Shown here: piece by piece, positions 23,003 to 34,894 of the stretch
Layout: each line of letters begins with the position of its first letter
Numbering within the stretch: position 1 is the stretch's first letter
Assembly (NCBI GenBank): GCA_002104985.1
Contig: MCGO01000048.1
Span: 186,001-250,000 of the forward strand
Reading direction: 5' to 3'
Length of the DNA: 64,000 nt
DNA from: Rhizoclosmatium globosum
Taxonomy: Eukaryota; Chytridiomycota; Chytridiomycetes; Chytridiales; Chytriomycetaceae
Notes under the pieces: model-generated
What the model saw: only the letters and a program-made list of their open reading frames with translations
Databases searched by the model: none
What the model was told of the DNA's origin: nothing
Position numbers and translations under genes: made by a program

Positions 23003-26000
23003 ATGTTCTCCTCGCGTGGAAAAGATCAAGTAGTTTCAGATCTCTTGTCAGTGTCAGAATTGGCTGCGCGACATCGGCGCAATGATTCTAAACATCCCAA
23101 GTCAGTTCCGACGCGTTTACAGGGCGATCATATCCCTTCAGATCAACCAGTAGTCATAGCTATCACTTTAGAAGATGATTTGAATTCAGATGCTATACCC
23201 ACGATCAAAAACTTGGAACAGACAGTTTCTCATGTACCTCCAGGTCCAAGTGTATCATCCACTTCATCATCCAACGAAGGCTACAAATCGTCTCTTGATT
23301 CATTCTGGAAGCGTAAACTGCAAGGCAGTATCTCATCAAAAGCTACAAGTGTGAAATCCATCATATTCGACGAGGACAAAGAGCAGAATCAGCCAAAACC
23401 GTTTCTGGGTGCTCAACTCGCTGCAAAGCTAAAGTTTTCGACGCTTGTGGATGCCCTCCATGATTCTGAAATACCTGCGATTCGGTCCGTGGACCATAGG
23501 AGCCAATTACTCATTCTCAACTTAGACAATTTATTGGGACTGTCAACTACCGTTGAGCGGTGTTACAACAGGGTCCAGAATTGGAGTACTGCTTTCTGAA
23601 GGACCCGAGCTTGGAGTTTGCCTGCTAGCAGTCATGTCTTGTTGTTGTGCAGTCCCCATCAACTACAATTTGACTGTAGCGAGATAATTGCTGAACTCAC
23701 ATGTTTGAAAACTCAAGCGGTCATTATTGAGCATTCCAGAAAAGAAGTATGATATTTACCACTCCTTGAATCCAACTCTAACTTAACTTAACAGGACCCA
23801 ATCATATCTCAACTCCTGGACGCTTCCCTATCCATCCTCCTTCTCAAACCAGATCCAAACCGCGCCGGTTTATTCACACTCACCCGCTACTCATCACCAC
23901 GAACCCGCACAAAATCTCACTCAACAACCTCCTCCGCCCTCTCCCACACCTCCCACCACCCAACCAACCTCTCCCGCGGAACAAGCATAGTCTCCTTCCT
24001 CCTCCCCCAAGACCGCCCACACACAACCCCGGAAACAACAACCCTCCTCCTCCGAACCTCGGCACAACCGGCCGCAAAAAGACCGTCCCCTACCCCCTAA
24101 AAACCCTCCTCCTCAGCGCAAACTGCATCGCAACCTCATGGTCCCTCCGCCCCGAAACCGACATCTGCTTAAACATGATGCCCTTGACCCACGTCGGCGG
24201 AATTGTGCGGAACCTCCTCGCACCGCTTGTCTCCTGCTCAACCGTGATTTTAACGCCGGGGTTTGACGCGGCGTTGTTTTGGGATGTTGTAGGTATCATA
24301 GTCCGACGTGGTATTACGCTGTGCCGTCGATGCATTTGCAGATCTTGGAGGAAGGGGATTCGCAGCGGTGGAATATGCGGTCTTCGTCGGCGTCAGTGTC
24401 GGCGTCGGCGTCGGCGCGGGGTGTGAGTTCTGTGAGGTTGATTGCGAATGCGGGGGGTGGGCTTCCGCATTCGTTGGCGGTTCGGTTGAAGGCGATGTTT
24501 CAGGGGGCGGTTGTGTTGCCGAGTTATGGGATGACGGAGTGTATGCCGATTGCGGCGCCGCCGGTTGGGTTTAGTGTTGAGATGAAGCCGGGGACTAGTG
24601 GAGTTAGTGTTGGGCCCGAGATTTGTGTGTTTGAAGTAGGGGACGATGTTCCTGTGGTGTTGGTGGAATTGGGAGGGTGATGGTGAGAGGGGACCGTTAT
24701 TTGAGGGGTATGAAGGAGGGGAACAAGAAATCCCGTTCACAGGATGGATGGTTTGATACTGGAGATATCGGGTATTTGGACGACGAAAACTATTTGTGTA
24801 AGTTTTGTACTTGATTAAATTGTGCTAACAATTCTAGTCATCACTGGTCGCTCAAAAGAGGTCATAAATCGAGGAGGAGAAATCATATCTCCTGTGGAAG
24901 TTGAGGATGCAGTTCTCACACACCCAAACATCCAAAATACAATCGCTTTTTCAGTGGGTCACCAAACTCTGCAAGAAACCATTGGACTAGCGATCGTTTG
25001 TAAAAATGATTCGCTACGTATGGGACTGACCGAACTTCAAAGGTACCTTGTTCCCCCATACTTTTCAATTTCTAACATTGAACATTCGGAAGATTCGTTT
25101 CTTCAAAACTGCATCCGACGAAATGGCCACAGCTACTTGTATTTATGTCTGATATACCCAAGAATCATGCAAACAAACCACTTCGTATTAATCTTGCGCA
25201 TCGTCTCTCTCTCCCAGAAATCTCCGATACAACTCCCATACATCAAAAATATACGAAGCCGTTTGTCCTCCAATCGGAACCCCTCTCACTGAAATGATTC
25301 TGTGCACAAGAGCCCTCGAATCACTGTGTCCGAGCTTTCTCCTCTTCTTACTCAGATGCCTTACAAAAACGACGTATTCGTGTTTAGCGATACGGCAGAC
25401 TCCATAGCTGTCTTAGTATCAGGCCCAGAACGGTTCTCATCAGACCTGGTTCGTACATACCTCGCCTCCAAAATTCACGAGTACGATATCCCCGCCACGA
25501 TTCTCGTCGTTTCTGAGGTTCCTCGAGATATGAAACTGGGGACGTGGATGTGGAAGCGTGTTTAGAGTTATATGAGGAAGAACGCGAGAGACTTTAAGTG
25601 ATGTCGAGAATGTGTTGTTTTGTATTTACAGAAGTCTTGGGATTGAAGAGGAGAGTGAGGAAGAGTGATGACTTTTTCGAGTTGGGTGGTACTTCGCTTG
25701 CCGCTGGGAAAGGTTGGGGCTTTAATTCGGTGAGAAGAGTTTTTTTGAAATCTTCATCTAAATTATGTCATATTCAGTGGCAAATTGGGAGTAAAGCTTC
25801 CGCCAATGCACTCTTCAATACAGAACAATAGCCAAATTCTCTGAAGTCATTCAAGAGAAACTAGACTCTATGAAAAAATCAGCTGCGGATAATGTGGAAT
25901 CGAATTATCGCAAACCGTTCAACCCTGAAGAAATTAAGTCGGAATCACCAACCCGCCCATTCGCACTCTTTATTCAATCACTTTCTCTGTTTCTATTTAA

Positions 26001-28415
26001 TCCACTTCGAACTGCTATTTTCTGTCTGCTATTCGCCAATTTTCTCTGTTTCTTCCAAGGAGATGAATTCAGTCAGTTTAAACATGCTCCACGCGGAACA
26101 CTAGCTGGATCGATGTGGATCTTATTAGATATTATGATATCTATTTGTTCGACTGCAGTTGTTTGCGGTTTTATGTTTCCAGCCATATGTTTAGCTGGGA
26201 AGTGGCTTATAATTGGGAAATACAAAGCAGGAAGGTAAGAACTAATTTGAGCATTATCAACTCGTTAACAGAAACGTATGAAGCTACCCTCTTTGGGGAT
26301 CATATTATCTTCGTTGGTGGATTGTTGACCAACTTCTTCTTGTGTTTGGAATGGGATTCTTCAAAGTGAACGATACAGGGAAAACCTTGTTTTTCAGAAT
26401 GATGGGTGCTCAAATTGGTTGGAACGTTCGCTTTCACTCAGACTCAAAGATCAGGGAGTTTGATTTGATTCATATTTATCCGGACTGCGTTATAGTCACC
26501 AATCGTGTGAGCGCTTTTACAATGGAAGCTGGCTTGATGATTTTGAAACCTATAACACTTGGTGCGGTTGCCTCTTTTTTCAATTGCATAATTTTTATAT
26601 TCAACTTGTGACAGGAAGCAACTGCGTTATAAATTACGGCTGTACTTTGGCCCCTGGATGTGTAATTCCTGCAAATACTGTCTTACCTCCTTTAAGCTCT
26701 TCATACGAGCTCAATGAGTCCTCTCAGAACCATCGTATATTTGCCAGTCTTGGGCCAGTTCTCCCAACTTTCTTTCTTTGCTATTTATTGGGCATCCAAT
26801 CGTTTTCATCGTTAGATTATGGTCTTGCTCCCTTGGTTGGCCATTCTATACTGGCTAGTTCAGTTCCCATTCCTTTCTACGTCGATGAGGAATCATACCA
26901 CACTCTTTCATTCTTTGGGCAACTCATTACTCATTGGGGAAAGTCTTATCGTATCTCATTGCATGTACTCGGCGCTGTCGTGAAAGCAACGGTGTGTCCG
27001 ATATTCGAGCTTATCGGAACTATTCTCGTAAAACGATACATAATAGGCAAGTTTGAGGCTGGTCAACGAAAAAACACGCAATGGAACTTACTCCAACACT
27101 GGATCATGAACGCTCTCTTTGTAGAAGGGGAATTCATGGAAGTATACGAACTCCTTGGTCGTCATTACGAAGGAATCAGCATTATATATAGACTTCTTGG
27201 TGCCAAGATTGGAAAACGCGTGTACTGGCCTGGGACATGTATGAAATTCCATGAACTTGATTTACTTGAAGTTGGAAACGATGTTGTATTTGGATCCCGC
27301 AGTAAATTATCGTTTTCAGATTCTGTAGAGTCACGAAAAATTAAGATTGAAGACGGTGCTATGATTGCGGACCGTTGTGTCGTCTTGCCTGGAGTCACAG
27401 TTGGGAGGAACGCTATGATCGGAAGTGGATCATTGTTGTGTAAAAATGGATACTATCCTCCTGGATCTACTTGGATTGGTTCAAAAAATGGCGATGCTCT
27501 GCTTTGGGAAGAGGGTGATGCATCTGCAGCTTTGACTGAGCCAACGTTAAAACCTTTCGGACGGGGATTCTGTATGAATCAAACAAATTACACCGTTCTC
27601 GGCCAATTGAGTATATTTTCCTACAATGTTATTACGGTCGCACTTACGGGCTGTGCGTGGGTGATTCCACCATTGTGTGGTGTCATAGTCACTGGAATCT
27701 ATTTTGACCCACTTGCAGACTCCCCACTGCGAAAATCTGATGCAATCGGAATGTTGATATTCTTAGTTTCAGTGCTTGTGAGTTACGCGTTCCTGTCTAT
27801 ATTCATCTTTATGCTTCCTATATGTTCCAAATGGCTCTTGCTCGGCCACTTGAAAACTGGAAACCATGATTGGGACAAATCGTCGTATTGCCAGCGATGG
27901 CAGATTCATATTTCGATTCAGAAAGTTCTGGATAAAGTACAGGACCAAATACGAGGGTCATTTTACCTTGTGGCCTATTTTCGGTTGTTGGGAGCCCAGA
28001 TTGGTGAACGTGTATGTTTGTACCCACTGGAGCTGACCCTATGATGACGGAACCTGAATTAGTCTCTATTGGAGACCATACTGTTGTGGACAAGGCTAGC
28101 ATCATAAGTCACATTAATACGAAGGGGAGCTTTATACTCAACAATCTGCGAATTGGGAAAGGCTGTTCGCTTAGGACTGATTCGCGACTTTTGTCTGGGG
28201 CAGAAATGAATGATGGAAGCCAGCTTTTAGAACATACTCTGATTGTTGGAGGAGAGGTGGTCGAGAGCGGATCGGTTATGCAAGGTTGGCCGGCAAAGGA
28301 AATGCGAACATCGAAAACTGGGGATTTCATTTCTTCATCGCAGTTGACGTTGGAAAATAGCGGGAAAGTGTCTATAATATCATTCGAAAGATTAGCTCTT
28401 AAAGTAAAAGAATAA
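23003..28415 (+). CDS. Membrane NRPS-like synthetase, Pls type: A domain, carrier, six TM, three hexapeptide domains
   Basis: After about 130 disordered residues comes an adenylation domain with A3 (LLLRTSGTTGRKK), A5-like SYGMTE, A8 (DGWFDTGDIGYLDDE, ITGRSKEVINRGGEI) and A10 (PKNHANKPLR, catalytic Lys). A second, degenerate A-C subdomain follows, then a carrier with the pantetheine Ser in DFFELGGTSL. From 25870 to 28415 three units repeat: two membrane helices and then a left-handed-beta-helix hexapeptide domain (GAQIG, GAKIG, GAQIG). This is the architecture of epsilon-poly-lysine synthetase Pls (TIGR02353-type C terminus), where three C-like domains lie between TM pairs and polymerise the bound amino acid. 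The monomer cannot be read, because the A domain has about ten one-base losses. Introns at about 23747-23794, 24800-24838, 25042-25092, 26235-26281 and 26562-26615 are in phase. Confidence 0.85.
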
Positions 28416-28556
28416 AAACTGAACCTAATTGTGAGATGATGAGTACAAGCAAGTACGAATTCCCTTGGTGAGTTCTTTCGATTATCCAAGACCAAACCTC
28501 AACCAACTTCCTGCCAACTTCCCACCTCATTCTCCTCCTACCCCTTCGCAAAACGT

Positions 28557-28628
28557 GGTTTCTGCGAGGATCGAACTCGCGGCCTCTCCCGTGTGAAGGG
28601 AACGTGATAACCACTACACTAAGAAACA
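28557..28628 (-). tRNA. tRNA-Val (CAC)
   Basis: A cloverleaf folds on the minus strand. The D arm is GTGTAGTGGTTATCAC, typical of eukaryotic tRNA-Val, the anticodon loop TTCACAC has anticodon CAC, and the T arm is GCGAG-TTCGATC-CTCGC. There is no intron. The acceptor stem pairs at positions 2-7, but position 1 is a U opposite C72. A T4 run follows at 28550-28553 as a likely Pol III terminator. Confidence 0.88.
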
Positions 28629-28924
28629 CACGTCCTTGTAGAGTGTTTATCAATACTTGAATATTTACTTACACATCTCGAAAACTCATCTGAAGAGCTC
28701 GCCAATATCGAATTATCTCAACAATATTAGCAGAATAGAGACAGAATAGAGACTATTACTTTGCGCGTCGACGGTCTTATGCAGATCAAATAGTAAAAAC
28801 CAATCCTTGGCCAACTCCATGTGACAACTTTATTTATGCAGTGGATGCAGCATCACTGAATTTCGCTGCACTTCATCAAAATCCGCGTTTTACCTTCCTC
28901 TCCGTATAATTATCGAAAGGAAGC

Positions 28925-29310
28925 TCATAACTCGTCAATGAGATTCTGAATGACCTTCTGGAATTCCACTAATTCCGCCTTGTTCAGTGTAATTCCTTTC
29001 TTTCCTGGCTTCCATTCTCCAGAGCCCTTCTCTTCGTAGTACTCTCGAATATCAGCATATTTGTGACCCTTGTATTCATTTGTTTGAGCTCGTTTACGTT
29101 GGCTGAGGTTGTACACTTTCTTTTCATCAGCTTCTTTAGTGGCACTGGTGGATGAGTCTTTGCTTGGCTATTTGTGTGGTGAGTTGGGTTGACCAATGTT
29201 TCAATTGGTACGGTACCCACCTTTTGCTTCTTGCTGGCAGCTTTCGATGTAGTCTCTGGTTCTTCGGAGTCATCGATAAAATCGTCTTCTTCCTTTCGCT
29301 TGCCCATCAT
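28925..29310 (-). CDS. SUB1: Transcriptional coactivator Sub1/PC4
   Basis: Two exons with intron 29168-29220 (53 bp) give about 110 residues. The N terminus is acidic and then basic (KRKEEDDF, SKKQK). The C-terminal PC4 domain includes YNLSQRKRA, HKYADIREYYE, WKPGKKGITL and a final helix. PC4 is a single-stranded-DNA-binding dimer that helps RNA polymerase II initiation and re-initiation; the WKPGKKGI strand is its key ssDNA surface. Length and order match fungal and human PC4. The start is the ATG at 29310 or, equally, 29307. It is divergent from the Med4 gene, with 45 bp between start codons, so the two polymerase II factors share a promoter. Confidence 0.95.
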
Positions 29311-29355
29311 TGGTTGTGTTTTGTGGATAGTTTTTTGAAATCCGAAAGCAAACCA

Positions 29356-30046
29356 ATGACGATTGACTACCCTTCAGTCATCGCCGCCCTGGACACACTC
29401 GCCGAACTGAGCACATGCGCTGACTCCGAAGACACGTCATCACGGGCCACTGAAGCAATAACAAGCCTTGTCCACCACCAACGCACCGCCCTTTCGTTCG
29501 CAACGTCATCGCTCGCACCGCACCAGCTTCGCCAGCGCCAACTCGCCGCAAAAGAAGAAGAAGTCGCAAAGGAACAGGCCCGGATCCAGCGCCTCGTCGA
29601 CCACCTTCGATCAGAACAAAAACGACTCGAGGATGTTCTCGCAAAGGCCCAGGCCGCTCGACTCGCAAAGAACAACGCTAATAATAACATGGACAATGCT
29701 CGCATCATTAACTACGCTCGGAGACTCGCAAAGTTCACTAGTCCTCCAACAAACCCAAACATTCCAAACATAAACCCTCCGATTCCTCAGGATGCCCACA
29801 TGAAGAAAAGTATGCTCTTTGCTGCACATGCGGTGCTTGCTGAGGCCACGGAAGATGCGGCTGCGAACGATGGTTAGTGTGATGTTGGAATCAACCGATA
29901 TCCATCAACTAACTCCTTCCACTTTGACAGATGAAATGGATCAAACAGATGATGTCTTTGAAACTGATATTCTTGAAAAACTCACGCGTCAAGCTCAGCC
30001 TATTGAACAAGAGGAGGAAGATAATGAGCTCAATTTTGATTTATAA
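29356..30046 (+). CDS. MED4: Mediator complex subunit 4 (Med4)
   Basis: Two exons with an intron at about 29874-29930 give about 210 residues. A long coiled coil (residues about 55-110, heptads with EEEVAKEQARIQRLVDHLR) precedes the Med4 signature ARIINYARRLAKFTSPP, and then a proline-rich stretch with a PP-P-QD-HMKKS pattern. The tail is acidic. Med4 sits in the Mediator middle module. The signature and order fit, although the coiled coil itself is not diagnostic. The start is the ATG at 29356. It faces the Sub1 gene head to head. Confidence 0.82.
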
Positions 30047-30200
30047 CTTAACTCGGGCATGTGGAATTACGAAATTTATTGTATTTATTATCAACATCAT
30101 TGGAATTGATGATCGAGTGAATGGTGGTGAGTATTACAATCAAGGAGGGTATTCAATTTTAAAAATTGATTTATATAAATCTTTACGTTCCACAGTAATG

Positions 30201-30273
30201 GCTCTTGTGGCTTAGTTGGTTAAAGCGTCGGTCTCATAATCCGAAGGTCACCAGTTCGACTCTGGTCAAGAGC
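30201..30273 (+). tRNA. tRNA-Met (CAT), elongator
   Basis: A complete cloverleaf without an intron. The acceptor GCTCTTG pairs with CAAGAGC, the anticodon loop CTCATAA holds CAT, and the T arm is ACCAG-TTCGACT-CTGGT. G1-C72 and a normal TTCG T loop point to the elongator rather than the initiator species. Confidence 0.95.
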
Positions 30274-30283
30274 ACTTTTGCTC

Positions 30284-30289
30284 TTTTTT
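30284..30289 (+). terminator. Pol III T-run terminator of tRNA-Met
   Basis: A run of six T follows the tRNA-Met gene by ten bases. A weaker T4 run lies at 30276-30279. Confidence 0.6.
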
Positions 30290-30451
30290 CCTATTTTTTG
30301 GGACCATTGCAATAGATACTGAACTGAAATGGAGAGTAGTTTTGTGCGTACACTAGATACAACATAGCAATTGTGGTTTGAGGGTGTGTGTGAAAATTGT
30401 AAACTCGTTTATTACTGGGTTATTGACGCTTACTTAATCGGAAATATTTAC

Positions 30452-33400
30452 TCAAAGCAAACTGATTCTTCTATTTGTGGTATAATGGATGCCGGTTGGA
30501 AGCTTTGGAACATATCGGGTGTGTGGTTTGAACTTTTCTACCTTACGGAATTCCAGATCCAGGCCAAGTTCAGGAAGCGTTGACGAATCCTTATCCATTT
30601 GTTCTACTTCTTGGAGCACAATAGATGCTGTGCTCATATCTCTGACCTGATCAATCACAGCTTGTTGTTCTGCTTCTCCAACAAGACATTCCCTGAAATA
30701 TAACTCTACATCTTCATCTGGCATACCCTTAATAGCATCTGGTAGGACACTTTGAGGTACGCGTGTTTTCCCATCTTTACTGAGTTTCTTGGGAGTGCTT
30801 GAAGCCTGAGCCATGGGTGTACGTTTCGCTGGTTGCTTTGATTGGCTGTCCTGCGGTAAGAACGTCATTCCAGGAACGGCAGCCACTGTCTTTCCAGTTT
30901 CATGTTTATCCGATGAAGTTTCCATCTCCTCATTTGTTGGACTGTTTTCCGCAACAGACATTATTTCTCCAAGTTCAGGCCCAGTATTCTCAGCAGATGC
31001 AGCAATTTTATCAGTAGTTGGAGGCGTTTGCGCGGCTCGAGCCTTTTCACCATCAAACAGAAACCCACCCTTGATCAGTGCTCGTTCACTTCTCTTCGGA
31101 CACCTTCGTCATTATCTGTATCCATAATAACAAAAATGCTCTCGCGAAGGGTCACATCCTCTTGCAAAAGTTTGAGTTCAACGATGGAATGTATGGATTC
31201 GGCTCGGACTGAAGGACATTTGTCGTGAATAAGGCACCAGTACAGGGCTTCGCGAATCCTGGGTTCTTTGCATTTTGAGAGGCCTATGGCTGGAATCAAA
31301 TATTAGCTGGAAAAAGTACGAAAGGGTGGAAGCGAACCTTTGACAGAGTAGGCTCGAACCTTGTCGTCATAATCATTCAAGCAATCCAAAAGAGTGTTAA
31401 CCAAAACTCGATTCTCGGCAGTGACAATACCGCAAGCAACCTAAAATCATAATAATGAGCGAAGTATATGAATTCCATTATCTTACTTTACACGCTTCAA
31501 TTCGAACAGAAAAGTATGTATCCTTGAAAGTAGTCAAGTACACAGACATTGCACTCGAAGTAATAACTCCCATTCCATTCAAGCATCGTAACGCGTCAAT
31601 TTTCTTTGAAGGGTCTGCCATTTCCAATAAACTAATAATGTAATCGAAAGCCTGTTTTCCCTGATTCAACTTCGCCAAAGTCTTTGTTGCAGAAGCCCGA
31701 ACTTCGCGCGACCAATCGTTCCACATATAGTTCAACAATGTTTCAACTCCCCTCTTCACTTGTGCTTCCAGCCTCGCTGATGCTAGGCGTACTGTTGATG
31801 GTGATAATTTGATATTCGATCTGGTCAGACGGTTTTCTGGTTTTGCCAGTTGATTGCTGGATTTTGAAGTTGAATTTGATGTGGGTGATAAAAGATTGTT
31901 TGAAGTCTCAGTTGGCGCTTTCGTTGGAGGCGAAAGTCTGTCATTCGAAGCTTCAATCAGCTTTGTCATACTTCCATGCAACGAAGAGGCCTCAGGGACA
32001 TCGTCCATTAATTCATCCTTGATCTGTCTTGACATCGCGTTGATGGCATCTGCAGACCCATCGATTTCTCCACCACCAGACCCAAACTGGTATGGATCAA
32101 TTTTTTGAATCCACACCTTCAATAACTCGATTACATCCAACCGAACTCTCCATGATGTATTCGAGCTCTCTGCAATCAACATATCCATGATCCCATTTGC
32201 ATGCTTAATATCCAAATTACTTAAACACTCCAATGCAACTTGCCGCTTTTTAGATTGAAAGTCACCCAACCCCGTTTTCACTCTCCTCACACTTTTCGAA
32301 TCCACAAGTCCCATATTACAAAGACAAACTCCAGCGAGAAAACCTTCATCAGACGTCCCATTCAATATCGCTTCATTCAAAATATTTCGGAACGCGATCG
32401 TCTCCCAACGTCCCAGGTTTCGGAAGTCTTGCATGTATATTAAAATTCGGGCTGCTTCGAAACGGAGCTCCCAGCTGTCTTGGTTTAGTAAGCAACAGAG
32501 GGCGGTTTGATGGAGGACGGAGTATGCGACGGTTCCAGGTTCTGGAAGTTGTTCAAGCAACGTGTATGGAGTCATGAGAAAATCGGACATGTCTTCAATC
32601 TTGATGGGCTCCTCAGGGTTATACGAGACTATTGAAGATTCTTGCGTTTTGTGCCTGTTAACTGAAGAAGCGGTGAGTTACAGGGAGAGTCAGGTTAATG
32701 TGTGTGACACGTACTCAGCGTTACCAATCTCGATAGATCAATCTTATTTTCTGGTGCGACTTTCTTAGCGGGAGATAGTTCAGGAATTGGCAATACTTGC
32801 AATACAATCTTTTCGCCTGTTGCTTGTTCCAATTGCTCAGCCAGTTTCTAAAATCAAGGAAACCAATCAATTTTTCTTAAGTTTGAAGTAACTAATTACC
32901 TTTGCACCAGCAGCCCCAAACTTAACCCTCGACTCTCTCGCCTCATCTGACTCCTTCTGCTTCGTGACCCTCGTCTTGTACATAATAGCCTCTTCAGGAT
33001 CCAACTGAATTTCATCCGGCAACGGAATCACAAGCTGGAAATCTCCCTCCGTGCTCTCAGCATTCATGACGAAACCGCCACTAGCTTTCAAACGATATGT
33101 GTTCTTTTTTAGCCGGGGCCCTGTGCTAATTTTCATCCCACCGACGCCGGTCATGGATTGAACAACGTTTGTCGCGGATTCACCAGTTCCAATGAGGAGT
33201 TGTCGGAGAGATTTGTCGACTTCGGTTGAAGTTGGCGAGAGGTCAATTCCTGCTGCGGCTTTAGCGTCGGCGGTTAGTTTTTTGAGGAGGATGAGGGTGG
33301 AATTGGATAAAAGTTTTTTGGATGGGGCAATGATGAGCTTCTCTGCAGCTTTGGAAGCGGTTTCAAGGTCTGAGATGGAAGGGAGAGTTTTCAATTTGGA

Positions 33401-34615
33401 AGAAATTCCAGAAAGAGGTCGGCTAGACGACACTGACTTTGGAGGCGATTTTGGCGGTGATCTTGATGGAGATTTCGTATTTGTGGCAGATTGAGAACGA
33501 GTAATTATGTTTGTAGGAACTTGGTCTGATTCTTCCGTAATGTTATTGCCAACAAATACTGACTGAGCTGGAGGTTGCATAGTTGAGACGTTCGAAGAGC
33601 GAGGAAGTATATGCTCAGGTTGAGCAGACGGTTGTCGCGTTGAGCTTTGATGTGGAGTCACCACTTTCGGCACTTTCTTCTCAACGTGTAACAGCTCATC
33701 CAAATTAATTCCTTCAACGCGCTGCCAAACTTCAAGCATATAAGGAACGTTTCGCTCGAAGCCAGACATTTTGATTCCTGCCTTCCAACCAGGAATCCCT
33801 TCTCCAGTTTCATCATGGACCTGACCCACATTTTTGTCCACATCTGTTTCCAAATCCTTCTTTTGAGCTTCGTAATTGCTTTTCGCGCCTTTTCTGGTGA
33901 CATCTTTCAACCAAGTTGTTTTGTGGATCATATTACTAGGGATTTCAACAGAACCAACACCTCCCCCAAATCGCTCCTGTTCTTTCACAGCTTCCTTCAG
34001 CTTGCAATTTGTGGGAAGCTCCGAATCTTCTTTATGAAAGATATTGCTTGGCTCTCCAAGATGATATGGCCATGATGTGAACTTTTCCGCAACTTTAGAG
34101 TCAAACTTCAATGGAAGAAAGCTATCCACTCCATCCCCCGATTTCCGATTCCCCTCTCCTTCATCTTCCAACACCTCTTTAAACGATCGTACATCCCGTA
34201 AATGAGCTTCATAAGATGGGGGAAGACGCGGCAATGGATGAACATGTGGAATCCGCGTATCCTTCACATAAGGAACGTCGATCGCAGCCGCAATCGGGTT
34301 CTGATAACGTCGATGGCGCGTCTGTGTGATTGTGGCGGGATTGTTTCCAGAAGGGTACAGAATATTCGCGTCTGGGGTTTCGACGCGGAGACCCGTCAGG
34401 AATTCTTGCGCGATACGATGTTTTTTCTTTTGGTGGTGGAGCATTTTGATGTCATAGGGCTCGAGGAGGTCTTTTCGGTGCGGGCGAGGGATCGGTGGAA
34501 TAGCAACGACTTGGACACCCTTTATATTGCGATCAACCTTTCATTACTTTGATGGAACATATGGACTTACGAAGATGTCATTGTAGCCCTTCCTAGAATC
34601 CAAGGTTCGAGGCAT
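30452..34615 (-). CDS. HEAT-repeat protein, HEATR4-like
   Basis: The first exon encodes MPRTLDSRKGYNDIF. An intron (about 34516-34570) leads into a long hydrophilic region of about 550 residues with Ser/Pro/Lys tracts and a SPPKSPPKS motif. From about 32590 down to 31080 there are HEAT repeats with helical pairs such as WELRFEAARILIYM, RQVALECLSNL, REVRASATKTLAKL and PRIREALYWCL. The last 200 residues are charged and disordered. This layout resembles vertebrate HEATR4, a protein linked to ciliated tissues; homology beyond the HEAT repeats is inferred. Introns lie near 31446-31485 and elsewhere. One base is missing near 31085 between the HEAT array and the tail. The start is the ATG at 34615. 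Confidence 0.65.
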
Positions 34616-34894
34616 TTATTGAAGTGAATTGTTCTCTGTAGATTTTCAAAGAAATGATAACTATTTAAAAACATAGCTTCTACTGAACGTCAATGTGCCG
34701 GCTCCATTTTAACGAGACTATGAGACACATCTCCCTTATTTTGATGATTTTTTTGGCCACATACCTTGTGGCTCCTGATTAGTAGAAGAGCTGGCTTTAA
34801 ATACACCTAATAATCTTTTGTTTCGACGTTTCGAGTTTAGTCAAGTCCTCCCCACAACTGCTTCCGTCCCCTGGATTTTTGAAAGCAGGAGCTT

